64,000 bases of DNA from Shinella kummerowiae (GTDB taxonomy: Bacteria; Pseudomonadota; Alphaproteobacteria; Rhizobiales; Rhizobiaceae), in contig NZ_WUMK01000003.1 of the NCBI RefSeq assembly GCF_009827055.1, forward strand, positions 558,001-622,000. Direction: 5' to 3'. The notes below the pieces were generated by a model, which was given only the letters and a program-made list of their open reading frames with translations, did no database searches and had not been told where the DNA came from. Both the position numbers and the translations under genes were made by a program. Of this stretch, positions 1 to 9,134 are shown piece by piece. Within the stretch, counting starts at the first letter, position 1, and each line of letters starts with the position of its first letter.

Positions 1-269
1 CTCTTGGCTTCGCGCTGGAACACCAGCCGATAGAGCAGCACGCCGATGGCGGCCATGATGGCGGCTGCGACCGGAAGCATCACGATGGGGTCGATCCCGA
101 GCGACTTGAAACCCCAATAGGTAATGTAGGCGCCGCCGATGATCAGCGAGGGATGGGCGAGATTGACGATGCGCATCACGCCGAAGACCAGCGACAGGCC
201 GGACCCCATGAGGGCGATGACGCCGCCAAGCGCCAGGCCCAGTATCAATATCTGCACTATTTCTGCCAT
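1..269 (-). CDS. livH: LivH-type ABC permease, partial
   Basis: Inner-membrane permease of a branched-chain amino acid (HAAT)-type importer. Only the first 89 or so codons lie in the window, and the gene runs off the left edge. The start is the ATG at 267-269, eleven bases after the livF stop, with GAGGAGCAGAC in front of it. The visible protein opens with a hydrophobic helix (ILILGLALGGVIALMGSGLS) followed by VFGVMRIVNLAHPS, the typical LivH N-terminal pattern, and then a second hydrophobic segment. It is last of the four visible genes of this importer; a LivM-type partner presumably follows outside the window. The substrate is not shown by this fragment. Confidence 0.85.
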   Translation of the reverse strand, partial: MAEIVQILILGLALGGVIALMGSGLSLVFGVMRIVNLAHPSLIIGGAYITYWGFKSLGIDPIVMLPVAAAIMAAIGVLLYRLVFQREAK

Positions 270-281
270 GTCTGCTCCTCG

Positions 282-1010
282 TCAGGCGGCCTTCTTGCCG
301 CCGAGGTAGAGTTCCTGGATGCGCGGATCAGCCAGCACCGTGGCGGCCGGGCCTTCGAACAATGTCCGGCCAAGGTCGAGGACAACGCCCCAATCGGCGT
401 TCTTCAGCCCCATCAGGGCATTCTGTTCGACCAGGAGAACGGTGACGCCCTCTGCCGACATCATCTTCATGATATCGAACATCTCCTGGACCACCTTCGG
501 CGCCAGGCCGAGGGACGGCTCGTCGAGCATGACGATGTCGGGTCTGATGATGAGCGTGCGGGCCATGGCGAGCGTCTGCTGCTGGCCGCCGGACATGGTG
601 CCGGCATGCTGGTCGGCACGCTCGCGAAGGATCGGGAAGCGTTCGAGGATGCCGTCGATACGGCGCTCGACCTCCCTTTTGTCATCGATGATGAAGCCGC
701 CCATGCGCAGGTTCTCGCGCACGGTCATCTTTGCAAACAGTGCGCGCTCCTGCGGCACGAAACAGATGCCCTTGCGCAGGATCTGGTCGGGGCGCAGCCC
801 GTTCAGGCGTTCGCCCTTGAACATCACGTCGCCCTTGCGGATCGACAGCATGCCGCAGATCGCCTTGAGCAGCGTCGACTTGCCCGCGCCGTTCGGACCG
901 ATGATGCAATGGACCTTGCCGGGTTCGACGGTCAGATGCGCGCCATCGATGATGGCGGGGCCGTCGCCGTAGCCGGCGGTGATATTGGTAACGTCGAGAA
1001 GTTTCGTCAT
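282..1010 (-). CDS. livF: LivF-type ABC transporter ATPase
   Basis: One of the two cytoplasmic ATPases that power a branched-chain-amino-acid-type importer. The 242-residue protein has Walker A GPNGAGKST at about 38-46, the Q-loop region FVPQERALF, signature SGGQQQ at about 140, and Walker B IVMLDEP at about 159-165. The start used is MTKLLDV, because its ATG overlaps the livG stop as TGATG, a one-base overlap typical of coupled translation. A longer open frame upstream is only read-through of the livG region. The length and the VRENLRMG motif fit LivF rather than LivG. The substrate is not determined by sequence. Confidence 0.9.
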   Translation of the reverse strand: MTKLLDVTNITAGYGDGPAIIDGAHLTVEPGKVHCIIGPNGAGKSTLLKAICGMLSIRKGDVMFKGERLNGLRPDQILRKGICFVPQERALFAKMTVRENLRMGGFIIDDKREVERRIDGILERFPILRERADQHAGTMSGGQQQTLAMARTLIIRPDIVMLDEPSLGLAPKVVQEMFDIMKMMSAEGVTVLLVEQNALMGLKNADWGVVLDLGRTLFEGPAATVLADPRIQELYLGGKKAA

Positions 1011-1756
1011 CAGGCTGCCTCGTCTTCCAGGACGCCGCCGAGATAGGCATCGAGCACGTGGGGATCCTTGCGCACCACGTCGGGCGTGCCGGCACAGATG
1101 ACCTTGCCGTGCGCCATGACCACGACCTTGTGCGAGAGACGCATGATCAGGTCCATATTGTGCTCGACGATCAGCACCGTCAGGCCCTTGTCGTTGAGTG
1201 CGCGGATATGGCCGACGATCTCTTCCATCAGCGACGGATTGACCCCACCGGCCGGCTCGTCGAGCAGGATGATCTTGGGGTCGGACATCAGAAGAGCTGC
1301 GAGATCCATGAGCTTCTTCTGCCCATAGGAGAGGTTGTGGCCATCCTCGTGGGCGATGCGGGTGATGCCGAGGAAGTCTAGAATGGACATCGCCTTGTCC
1401 TTTTCCTCCTGCGACATGGCTGGACGGAAAAGTCCGCGCAGGCCATCGACCCTCGACTGGACGATGACATTCTCGATCACCGTCATGTCGCCGAGGTTGC
1501 GCGAGATCTGAAACGTCCGGCTGAGACCCTTGGCCGTGATCTTGTGCGGCCGGAGGTGGTCGATCCGTTCGCCATCGAGCCAGACCTCGCCAGACGTCGG
1601 CGCTGCCGTCCGGCTGATGCAATTGAACGCAGTCGTCTTTCCGGCACCATTCGGTCCAATCAGAGCGGTGATCGCCCCTTTCTCGACCGTGAACGTGGCA
1701 CCGTCGACGGCTTTGATGCCGCCGAAATGCTTACAGAGGTTCTTCACTTCCAGCAT
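1010..1756 (-). CDS. livG: LivG-type ABC transporter ATPase
   Basis: Second ATPase of the importer. The 248-residue protein starts MLEVKNLCKHFGG and has Walker A GPNGAGKTT at 34-42. The divergent signature LSYGQ at 142-146 is usual for LivG. Walker B is IILLDEP at about 162-168, with the VNPSLMEEI segment typical of the family. The start was chosen at the ATG preceded by AAAGAGAGATGG; upstream in-frame codons enter the intergenic space. The gene lies 86 bases after the binding-protein gene and overlaps livF by one base, so all four genes probably share one transcript from the 3120-3438 region. Confidence 0.9.
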   Translation of the reverse strand: MLEVKNLCKHFGGIKAVDGATFTVEKGAITALIGPNGAGKTTAFNCISRTAAPTSGEVWLDGERIDHLRPHKITAKGLSRTFQISRNLGDMTVIENVIVQSRVDGLRGLFRPAMSQEEKDKAMSILDFLGITRIAHEDGHNLSYGQKKLMDLAALLMSDPKIILLDEPAGGVNPSLMEEIVGHIRALNDKGLTVLIVEHNMDLIMRLSHKVVVMAHGKVICAGTPDVVRKDPHVLDAYLGGVLEDEAA

Positions 1757-1842
1757 GCGCCATCTCTCTTTCGCAGTTGCGCCGACACGGGCCGGCGGTG
1801 GGAAAGATGCCCAAGGCGGGCACCTTTCCGCTGCCTGTCCTG

Positions 1843-3120
1843 TCAGAACCCGCTCTTGGGGTAGCTGAACGGCGATACACCCTCGAATTCGCCGGTCGGG
1901 TAGACGAACTTCAGGCTGCCATCCTGCCACTGGGTCATGATGTGCGACTTCTCCACCGGCAGGCCGACGTCATCCCAGGAGAAGCGTCCAAGAACCGTGC
2001 GAACGGGGTCGTCCTTGCTGCGCGCGTGCAGCCACTCGCCCATCTTGGCATTGTCAGTGGTGCCCGCACCGAGGATCGCCTGCTCGATACCCTGGCAGAC
2101 CGCGAACGGAATGGCGCTGTCCTCGTCCGGCTCGACATTGTATTCGGCCGTGAACGCCTTGACGAAGTCGGCATTGTTGAACGGCTTGCCGGCAAGCGTG
2201 CTTTCGAACGGCACGTCCTTGTGCCAAGTGGTGTGGATCAGCACACCATCGGCCGCTTCCTTGCCGACACCCTCGATGAACTCCGTCTGCGCGCCCTGGC
2301 TGAGATAGACCAGCTTGGGCGTGGCGCCGACGGTCTTGAGGCTGCGGGTCAACTGCACGGCCTCTTCCGCCGAGGCCGTCAGGCCGATGACCATCTCCGC
2401 GCCGGAGCGCTTGATCGAGTTGGCAAGGTTCAGCCAGTCGTTAAAACCCTCCTCCGGCCACTTCTCCTGCATCAGCACCTCGATGCCCACATCCTTGAGG
2501 TAGCCGGGCGCCAGATCGGCGATCTCCTTGTCGGTCGCCGGGTCCTTCACTTTCTGCCCGAGCAGACCGGCCTCGATGGCATTAGCGAAGAAGTCGTCGG
2601 CCGAAACCACGGCCACGGTCTTCGGCGCCTCGCCGGCCGGAATGAGCTGCTTGATCACCGCGGCCACGTCCTTGCCGGTATATTCGGCAGCATTGACCTG
2701 GAAGTAGAACAGGTTCTTGTAACCCTGTTCGTAGATGCGCAGCGCACCGCCCGAGGGAATGGCGTGCACCATGTTGTATTTCGAAAGGATGCTTGCGACC
2801 GGGAAGGTTAGCCGGCTTGAGAACGTGCCGTATACTGCCTCGACCTTGTCGACATTGATGAACCGCTCATACTGGTTGATTGCGGTTGCCGTGTCCGATC
2901 GGTTGTCGCTGACGATCAGTTCGACCTGCCGGCCGAGAATTCCTCCGGCTTCGTTGATCAGCTTCGTGCAGAGTTCATATCCCCTCTTGTGCTTCTCGCC
3001 GCTGACCGAAAGTCCCCCGGTGATTGGCAGCGACGCGCCTATCCGCAGATTTTCCGCATGCGCCGCACCTGCCATTATTGCCGCCGCGGCCGTTGCCGCG
3101 AGCAATGTATTCAATCTCAT
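1843..3120 (-). CDS. Periplasmic binding protein, LivK/Peripla_BP_6 type
   Basis: Secreted receptor that delivers the substrate to the LivHMGF-type permease. The 425-residue protein has a clear Sec signal peptide, with cleavage likely after AGAAHA at about residue 22. It continues ENLRIGASLPITGGLS, the usual opening of type I binding folds that sense amino acids, amides or aromatic acids. It is the first gene of the operon, reading away from the LacI-family gene. Control by a LacI regulator is uncommon for true branched-chain amino acid uptake, so a sugar-derived or carboxylate ligand is possible. The exact ligand cannot be read from the sequence. Confidence 0.88.
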   Translation of the reverse strand: MRLNTLLAATAAAAIMAGAAHAENLRIGASLPITGGLSVSGEKHKRGYELCTKLINEAGGILGRQVELIVSDNRSDTATAINQYERFINVDKVEAVYGTFSSRLTFPVASILSKYNMVHAIPSGGALRIYEQGYKNLFYFQVNAAEYTGKDVAAVIKQLIPAGEAPKTVAVVSADDFFANAIEAGLLGQKVKDPATDKEIADLAPGYLKDVGIEVLMQEKWPEEGFNDWLNLANSIKRSGAEMVIGLTASAEEAVQLTRSLKTVGATPKLVYLSQGAQTEFIEGVGKEAADGVLIHTTWHKDVPFESTLAGKPFNNADFVKAFTAEYNVEPDEDSAIPFAVCQGIEQAILGAGTTDNAKMGEWLHARSKDDPVRTVLGRFSWDDVGLPVEKSHIMTQWQDGSLKFVYPTGEFEGVSPFSYPKSGF

Positions 3121-3322
3121 ACGCCTTCCTCCCGTTAGCGTTCGATTGCATCAACGACCGGGCGTCCACCATCGAGACGTCCGGGTAGGTTCCGTGCCCG
3201 GCAAAGTTCATCCTGCGGTCTTTTCCGCTTTTCCGTCCGGGATCATTAGGGATGCTGGCTTCGCCGCCCTCCAAGACGACCAAGCCATTGCTCGATGCAC
3301 GAACGCTCCTCCAAGCGGCTAT

Positions 3323-3334
3323 GCAATCGATTGC
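3323..3334. promoter_or_regulatory. LacI-type operator 1
   Basis: GCAATCGATTGC is a perfect 12-base palindrome with the central CG typical of LacI-family operators. It lies between the divergent importer operon and the LacI gene. Confidence 0.7.
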
Positions 3335-3378
3335 GAGAGTGAAGTATCATGGCCCTTGCGTTTGGTCAAGGATATTTT

Positions 3379-3390
3379 GCAAACGATTGC
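3379..3390. promoter_or_regulatory. LacI-type operator 2
   Basis: GCAAACGATTGC differs from operator 1 at one position and lies 56 bases from it, about 48 bases before the regulator start. Two sites in the divergent region suggest repression of both directions, possibly by looping. Confidence 0.65.
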
Positions 3391-3437
3391 GTGCGGCGCC
3401 CGTGATCTGCTAATATGGAGAAATCAGAGGAGATCAG

Positions 3438-4490
3438 ATGCGGCAGAAACGGATTACGCTGAAGGACATTGCCCGGGAGACGGGCGTGCATGTATCCACC
3501 GTGTCCCGGGCCCTTGATCCGGTCGAGCGCAAGTCGATAACGGAAGAGGTCGCCAGCCGCATCCAGGCCGCAGCGGACGCTCTGGGATATCGGCCGAACC
3601 GCATCGCCGCCGGTCTTCGGACCAGCCGCACGATGACCGTGGGGGTAATGATCCCCGACATCACCAACGTGATTTTCCCACCGATCCTGCGCGGCATTGA
3701 AAGCGTCCTCGAGCCGCTGGGCTATGCATCGATCATCGTCAATACCGACAGCGAGCGGGACAGGGAAAGCCGCCTCGTCGACGTGCTGCGTGACCGCGGC
3801 GTCGACGGCATCATTCACGCTGCGGTGCTAAGAAGCGATCCGACCATCGCCAGGGCCGCGGCCGAAGGCTTGCCGGTGGTGACCCTGAACCGCATGGTCG
3901 AAGACTCGCAGATTCCCTACATCATCAATGACGAGGATGCAGGCATCTGCGAAATGCTGCGTCATCTGCGCGACCTCGGGCATCGAGAGATCGCCCATCT
4001 GGCCGGCCCGCAGGATCTGTCGACCGGCCAGCTTCGCCTGGCCGCCTTCCGCAATGCCGCAACAAGCCTGTCACTCGAATTCCGTCCGGAACTCGTGGTG
4101 ACGGCCAGACGCTTCGACGAGCAGGAGGGCGCGCGCTGTATCCGCGACCTTTTGGCGTCGGGCCGGAAATTCACCGCCATCCTGTGCGCCAACGACCGTC
4201 TCGCGCTGGGCGCGATCGATGAATTGCGCGAGCACGGTATCGACTGTCCCCGCGAAATCTCGGTCACCGGCTTCAACGACATGCCCTTCCTCGACCTCAT
4301 CCGCCCAAGGCTGACAACCGTCCGCATCCTCCAGCACAGCGCCGGCCAGACCGCAGCAACCGTCCTGCTGCAACTGATGAATGGCGACACGGCTGAGAAC
4401 ATCCCCACGGAAACCATCCTCCCGGTCGAAATCGTCGTGCGTGAGAGCACCGCGCCGGCAAGGCCGGATGGCCCGCAACAGCCTGCATGA
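3438..4490 (+). CDS. LacI-family transcriptional regulator
   Basis: DNA-binding repressor of 350 residues. The N-terminal helix-turn-helix reads ITLKDIARETGVHVSTVSRA (about residues 6-25), followed by the hinge region RPNRIAAGLRTSRT. A periplasmic-binding-like sensor domain follows (VGVMIPDITNVIFPPILRG onward), with the conserved GFNDMPFLDLIRPRLTTV segment near the end. It is transcribed away from the branched-chain-type importer, and two GCAA..TTGC palindromes lie in the shared promoter region. The likely role is ligand-relieved repression of the importer and of itself. The ATG at 3438 follows GAGGAGATCAG, a good ribosome site. The effector is unknown. Confidence 0.9.
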   Translation: MRQKRITLKDIARETGVHVSTVSRALDPVERKSITEEVASRIQAAADALGYRPNRIAAGLRTSRTMTVGVMIPDITNVIFPPILRGIESVLEPLGYASIIVNTDSERDRESRLVDVLRDRGVDGIIHAAVLRSDPTIARAAAEGLPVVTLNRMVEDSQIPYIINDEDAGICEMLRHLRDLGHREIAHLAGPQDLSTGQLRLAAFRNAATSLSLEFRPELVVTARRFDEQEGARCIRDLLASGRKFTAILCANDRLALGAIDELREHGIDCPREISVTGFNDMPFLDLIRPRLTTVRILQHSAGQTAATVLLQLMNGDTAENIPTETILPVEIVVRESTAPARPDGPQQPA

Positions 4491-4530
4491 TACCGGCAAG
4501 GGCGGCGGCGTAGCGACGTGCCCCCCGCGT

Positions 4531-5589
4531 TCAGGGCCTCGCCTCCAGAACGATGTTGAACGGCGTCTCGGCGGCGCGGCGGAAGCGGGTAAAGCCACTG
4601 TCGGTGACGACCTCGCGCAACCTCGCTTCGCCGGCCTGGGCGCCGAGCCCGAGACCGACTTCCTGCGACAGGGACGCGGGCGTGCACAGGAACGTCGACG
4701 CGGCATAGTAAACGCGCCCGACCGGATTGAGGTTGTCGGAGAGCCGATCATGTGCAAACGGCTCCACGATCATCCATGTGCCGTCCGGCCTGAGCGAACG
4801 ATGCACATGCGCCGATGCGCCCGCCGGATCGCCCATGTCATGCAGGCAATCGAAAAAGGTCACGAAATCGTAGGCACCAGGATAGGACTTGGCGCTCGCA
4901 ACTTCGAAACGGGTGTTTCCCCGAACACCTCCCTCTTCGGCGGCCTGGCGCGCCTGGTCGATGGAGGGAGCATGGTAATCGAAGCCGACGAAGCTGGAGC
5001 GTGGAAATGCACGCGCCATCAGCACCGTCGAGGCGCCATGGCCGCATCCGACGTCGGCGACCTCGATGCCGCGTTCGAGCTTCTCGACCACACCGTCGAG
5101 TGCCGGCAGCCAGGAGTCGATCAGATTGGCGTTGTAACCCGGGCGAAAGAACCGCTCGGTCCCGCGAAACAGGCAGGCACAGTGTTCATGCCAGCCAACG
5201 CCTTTGCCAGAGCGAAAGGCCTGGCTCACCTTCTCCTCATCGATCCACAGGCTGGCCAGAACCTCGAACGCGCCGGCCATGAATGCCGGGCTATCCTCAT
5301 CGGCAAAGACCAGTTCCTGCTCGGAATTGAGATAGAAGCGATCAGCCCCCTCGTCATACTCGATATAGCCGGCGGCAGCCTGCGCGGAGAGCCATTCCCG
5401 AACGAGACGCTCTTGCGTGCGGGTGCGTACCGCGAGTTCAGCAGCCGTCATCGGCCCGCCCGCCCGCATAGCTTTGAACAGGCCCAGCCGATCTCCCAGC
5501 AACACAGCCGCGCCCGTTGCGATCGCACCGAGGTCACCGACCATCTTTCCCAGAAATGCGTTGAGCTTCTCCTGGTTCGGCTCCGACAT
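4531..5589 (-). CDS. Class I SAM-dependent methyltransferase with N-terminal winged helix
   Basis: Predicted cytoplasmic methyltransferase of 352 residues. Residues about 10-95 form a helical/winged region (GDRLGLFKAM, RTRTQERLVREWLSAQAA, YIEYDEG) like that in Rv2258c-type and O-methyltransferase-like proteins. Residues about 175-330 carry the Rossmann SAM-binding fold, with motif I VADVGCGHGAST at 177-188, the acidic VGFDYH at about 201-206, and FFDCLHDMGDP. The start is MSEPNQ, since GGGAGGGCGAT precedes that ATG; an upstream in-frame extension of 40 codons has no ribosome site. It is divergent from the LysR gene at 5748, which probably controls it. The substrate is unknown. Confidence 0.85.
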   Translation of the reverse strand: MSEPNQEKLNAFLGKMVGDLGAIATGAAVLLGDRLGLFKAMRAGGPMTAAELAVRTRTQERLVREWLSAQAAAGYIEYDEGADRFYLNSEQELVFADEDSPAFMAGAFEVLASLWIDEEKVSQAFRSGKGVGWHEHCACLFRGTERFFRPGYNANLIDSWLPALDGVVEKLERGIEVADVGCGHGASTVLMARAFPRSSFVGFDYHAPSIDQARQAAEEGGVRGNTRFEVASAKSYPGAYDFVTFFDCLHDMGDPAGASAHVHRSLRPDGTWMIVEPFAHDRLSDNLNPVGRVYYAASTFLCTPASLSQEVGLGLGAQAGEARLREVVTDSGFTRFRRAAETPFNIVLEARP

Positions 5590-5649
5590 ATCGCCCTCCC
5601 GCTGTTCGTTCCGGGCAGCCACCGACCGGGGTACGGTTCCATCGCCGCC

Positions 5650-5676
5650 TTCGGTAATTCGGGTGAATTTACCGAA
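5650..5676. promoter_or_regulatory. Inverted repeat, candidate LysR-type binding site
   Basis: TTCGGTAA and TTACCGAA arms flank ATTC-GGGT-GAAT-like inner arms, with one base of asymmetry. The site lies between the methyltransferase and LysR starts and fits the divergent-promoter layout of LysR regulators. Confidence 0.5.
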
Positions 5677-5747
5677 AGGCGGAAATCCTCGATAATGCCG
5701 AATTCTCATCGGATCGATGCAGGCGCGACATCGGGAGGGAGCGCGAC

Positions 5748-6623
5748 ATGGAGATGCATGAAATCCGCTATTTCCTGGCCGCCTGTCAGACCCTCAACTT
5801 CCATCGCGCGGCCGAACGCGTCCACGTCGGCCAACCCGCTCTAACACGGGCAATACAGAAGCTGGAGGCGGAACTCGGAGGCAACCTTTTTCACCGCGAA
5901 AAGGGCCATGTGCAACTCACCGATTTCGGTGGCCTGATGCGCACGCGGCTGGAAGAGGTGTTGCAAAGCTCGGAAACCGCCAAAAGAGCGGCAAAGAATT
6001 TTCTTTCTCTCGAGGCCGCCACGCTGACGCTCGGTGTGATGTGCACCATCGGGCCGCTGCGTTTCATCGGCTTCCTGAGGGCTTTCCGGGCGCGCCATCC
6101 CGGCATCGAGATCACCATGATCGAGGGGAGAGCGGACCGGCTTGTCGAGCTCCTTATAGAAGGCGATCTGGACATTGCCATACTGGCGCGCCCGGAACCG
6201 TTCGACGACGGACTGAAAGCGGAACCGCTTTTTCGGGAACGTTTCGGGCTCACCTTCTCCGCCGGCCATCCCTTCGAACGCTGCAATACGATTCAACTCG
6301 ACGATATTCGGGGTGAAACCCGCCTCGAACGCAGCAATTGTGAATACGCCGATTACATTGGCGCGCTTTGCATGAATCTCGGTGTCGAAGCCCAGAGCGT
6401 TTTCCGCAGCGAGCGAGAGGACTGGATTCTGGCAATGGTCGCGGCCGACATGGGCGTCTGTTTCATGGCCGAGTTCTCCGCCAGCCAAACCGGGGTCTGC
6501 CACAGACCTATCGCCAATCCTGAAATCATACGCGAAGTGTCGATCGTTTCAGTCGCCGACCGACCGCCTTCGCCGGCCACCGCCGCCTTCATGAAGGTGG
6601 CGCGGGAGTATGTGTGGATGTGA
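5748..6623 (+). CDS. LysR-family transcriptional regulator
   Basis: Regulator of 291 residues. The N-terminal winged helix-turn-helix (residues about 1-60) reads HEIRYFLAACQTLNFHRAAE, then QPALTRAIQKLEAELGGNLF, the standard LysR signature. The C-terminal region (about 90-290) is the LysR substrate-binding fold (LTLGVMCTIGPLRFIGFLRAF). The ATG at 5748 follows GGGAGGGAGCGCGAC. It reads away from the methyltransferase gene, and an inverted repeat lies between them, so it probably activates or represses that gene. The few distinguishing residues in the sensor domain do not identify the ligand. Confidence 0.9.
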   Translation: MEMHEIRYFLAACQTLNFHRAAERVHVGQPALTRAIQKLEAELGGNLFHREKGHVQLTDFGGLMRTRLEEVLQSSETAKRAAKNFLSLEAATLTLGVMCTIGPLRFIGFLRAFRARHPGIEITMIEGRADRLVELLIEGDLDIAILARPEPFDDGLKAEPLFRERFGLTFSAGHPFERCNTIQLDDIRGETRLERSNCEYADYIGALCMNLGVEAQSVFRSEREDWILAMVAADMGVCFMAEFSASQTGVCHRPIANPEIIREVSIVSVADRPPSPATAAFMKVAREYVWM

Positions 6624-6693
6624 AGCCGAACCAAATTGCAAAGACGCTAGAGAGCAACGCGTGCTTATTTATTATCGATCACCAAGTGTTTGT

Positions 6694-7845
6694 TTAGCAT
6701 CCTCGATTTCCGTAATCGAGCAAGACGATTTCGGCAGGCATGCCCGGCCTGAGAAAACCGACGCTCTCCTGGAGGCGCATGAGGCGGCTTGGGTTTGCGG
6801 TTGCCATTTTCAGCGCCTCCTCCAGCGGGATACCAACCGTCGTGACCAGACGCCGGAGCGATGTCGCCATATCGATATGCACACCCGCGAGTGAGCCGAT
6901 GCGATTGACCAGTTTGCCGCCTTCAAGTCGAACGGTCTCACCGTAGAGGGAGAAGTGATCGGGACCATTCCAGGTCGGCATGGCATCCGATACGAGCACC
7001 ATTCTATCGGCCACCGGCCGCGAACGGACCGCGAGCCGAAGAACGGTATCGTCCACGTGATGGCCATCGGCGATGAACCCGCAATAGACGTCACTGTCGA
7101 GCGCCGCGCCGACGACACCCGGTTCGCGCGAGGTGATGGGAGTCATGGCATTGTAGAGATGGGTTACCGATCGTGCGCCTTCGGCGATTGCGGCGCGCGT
7201 CGTTGCCGCGTCGGCAGCGGTGTGACCGATCGAGACCACGACTCCCATCGCGCACAGCGTTTCGATCGTCCCCGGTGGCACGCATTCCGGGGCGAGCGTC
7301 AGGAGCACGGGCACGTCGGCGCGGCGCAACCGCTCGACAGCGGAGATCGTTTTGTCATCCATCGGCCGAATGAGCCGCGGATCGTGTGCACCCTTCCGTT
7401 CAAGGCTGATATGTGGCCCTTCGAGATGCACACCGACAATGCCTTCGCTGCCCACGACACCGAGAATGGCGTCGACCGCCGCCTCCATGACCTCCGGAGC
7501 GTCCGTGATCAGCGTCGGCAGAAGCGCTGTCGTGCCGCCCTTGCGGTGTGCGGCGGCGATCATCCGCAGACCGTCGGCGGTCGGGTTGGTGTTGAACAGG
7601 ACCCCACCGCCGCCATTGACCTGGATGTCGAAGAAGCCGGGCGATGCCAGGCTCGTCGTGTGCCAGACAGGCAGTCCGTCTCGTCCCGCTTCCTCTGCCG
7701 GAAGGACGTTGTCGATCTTGCCGTCCGCAATGCGCACGGCGAGGCCCGATCGTAGTTTTTCGCCATCGAATAGCTGTTTCGGTACGAGCCACCAGGCCGC
7801 AGTACGCACGACATCGAACGGAGGCTGACCGTTGATCACTGTCAT
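6694..7845 (-). CDS. nagA: N-acetylhexosamine-6-phosphate deacetylase (NagA/AgaA)
   Basis: Amidohydrolase that removes acetate from GlcNAc-6-P or GalNAc-6-P to give the amino sugar phosphate. The 383-residue protein has PGFFDIQVNG (about 69-78), the metal ligand Glu in HLEGPH (about 140-145), His208 in IGHTA, His229 in THLYNAM, substrate-contacting DGHHVD (about 260-265), and the catalytic Asp in LVSDAM (about 287). It is the last gene of the operon, and its ATG overlaps the KbaZ stop as ATGA. The operon partners point to GalNAc-6-P (AgaA role) rather than GlcNAc-6-P; sequence alone does not decide. Confidence 0.9.
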   Translation of the reverse strand: MTVINGQPPFDVVRTAAWWLVPKQLFDGEKLRSGLAVRIADGKIDNVLPAEEAGRDGLPVWHTTSLASPGFFDIQVNGGGGVLFNTNPTADGLRMIAAAHRKGGTTALLPTLITDAPEVMEAAVDAILGVVGSEGIVGVHLEGPHISLERKGAHDPRLIRPMDDKTISAVERLRRADVPVLLTLAPECVPPGTIETLCAMGVVVSIGHTAADAATTRAAIAEGARSVTHLYNAMTPITSREPGVVGAALDSDVYCGFIADGHHVDDTVLRLAVRSRPVADRMVLVSDAMPTWNGPDHFSLYGETVRLEGGKLVNRIGSLAGVHIDMATSLRRLVTTVGIPLEEALKMATANPSRLMRLQESVGFLRPGMPAEIVLLDYGNRGC

Positions 7846-9134
7846 CGTGTAGACCCTGCCGGCGAGGCATAGTAGGGCGCGAGCGCTTCCTGTATCTGCG
7901 CGTAGACGAGCGTTTTCCGCCAGTCCGGCACGACCGTTTCGAGGCGACCGGCACGCGCGAGCGTGGCCGGGGCGAAGAACTGTTCCAACACCATGACGGG
8001 CGGCCTGGTCTCGCCCAGGCGCACCATCAGTCGGCCGACCTGCTCTACGGCGGCCGGCTGGTTCCAGTAGTATCGAATGCGATCCGCATAGCTGAAGTGG
8101 CGCAGCAAGCGCAGTTGTGCGTCACTGCCACTATAGTGTTTGCTCCAGTTGGACGGGTCGGCGCGCATGAGGCCTTCCATCAGGTCGGAGACCTCGGACC
8201 CGGTCGCCGTCGCATCCATCCACGGCGAAAGGGCATCCAGCGCATAGATCGCCTGCCGATAGGCATGGGTCAAAGCGGGGCCGACCTTCAGCACCGCGAA
8301 ATGCCGGCGGCCGAGTTCGGGATAGACGGCAGGCGCCTGGTAATCGGTGGAGTGGGCCTCGAAGCTGAGGCCGGGCATATCCTGCAAGACGGGCGAGAGA
8401 TCGTCCGGCATCGCCGGATCGAAGCGGTGCACATGGTCGGGCGCGAATTCCAGACCCGGCTGCACCACCAGGCCGATCGCCCGCTGCCATGCATCGCCAA
8501 GCCCCAGCGCCTCGAAGTGGCGGCGATGGGCATCGATGGTTGCCCGGGCGCTCTCCGGCTTCGTCGGCGCGATGCCCTGGCCGCCCTCCTCCGCCCGCGC
8601 ACCGCCGGGAGGCGGCACTTCGGTGCCGTATACATAGCTCAGGGTTGACGGATCTTCGGCCGCGGCCTCGCAGATGCCGGCAAGCTCGGCCGCCCGCGCG
8701 GCACTCACCTCATCCGATACCTGGGGAGGTTCGCCGGCGCAGCCTTCCGAGCAATCGAGATGGATTTTCGTGAAGCCGGCGCGGACATAGGCCGCGACGA
8801 GATCACGCGCATGGCCCATCGCCACCTCGGCCGGCTGGCTGCGCCAGACCTGCGGTCCGAGATGGTCGCCGCCAAAGAGCACCGGCTGCTCGGACGCGCC
8901 GACATTTCCGCAGATCGCCCGCACGAAACGGATGAAATCGGCCGGCCGCATGCCGGTGTAACCACCGAGCTGGTTGACCTGGTTGCTGGTCGCTTCGATG
9001 AGCAGCGGCACACGCATTTCCTGCGCCAGCAGCACGGAGGCGGCGATGACATCCGGATGCGCCGAGCAGACGGAGGGCATGGCTTCGCCGGAGCCCGCGC
9101 GATTGCGGGCGATCAGATCGCGCAGTTCCTTCAT
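7842..9134 (-). CDS. kbaZ: GatZ/KbaZ (AgaZ) family protein, tagatose phosphate branch
   Basis: Protein of 430 residues in the family called the non-catalytic subunit of class II D-tagatose-1,6-bisphosphate aldolase. Family features visible are CSAHPDVIAASVLLA, IEATSNQVNQLGGYTGM, FGGDHLGP, KIHLDCSEG and a C-terminal RIRYYW segment. It was also proposed in comparative work on GalNAc use to act as a tagatose-6-P kinase. The start at MKELRDL was chosen because its ATG overlaps the upstream fusion-gene stop as ATGA. No catalytic aldolase partner (KbaY/GatY) is in the window, so either it acts alone or the partner is encoded elsewhere. Confidence 0.88.
   Translation of the reverse strand: MKELRDLIARNRAGSGEAMPSVCSAHPDVIAASVLLAQEMRVPLLIEATSNQVNQLGGYTGMRPADFIRFVRAICGNVGASEQPVLFGGDHLGPQVWRSQPAEVAMGHARDLVAAYVRAGFTKIHLDCSEGCAGEPPQVSDEVSAARAAELAGICEAAAEDPSTLSYVYGTEVPPPGGARAEEGGQGIAPTKPESARATIDAHRRHFEALGLGDAWQRAIGLVVQPGLEFAPDHVHRFDPAMPDDLSPVLQDMPGLSFEAHSTDYQAPAVYPELGRRHFAVLKVGPALTHAYRQAIYALDALSPWMDATATGSEVSDLMEGLMRADPSNWSKHYSGSDAQLRLLRHFSYADRIRYYWNQPAAVEQVGRLMVRLGETRPPVMVLEQFFAPATLARAGRLETVVPDWRKTLVYAQIQEALAPYYASPAGSTR

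Noticed and set aside
4381-5844. Long plus-strand open frame of 487 codons
   Set aside because: It is antisense to the methyltransferase gene, lacks a plausible fold and has no ribosome site.
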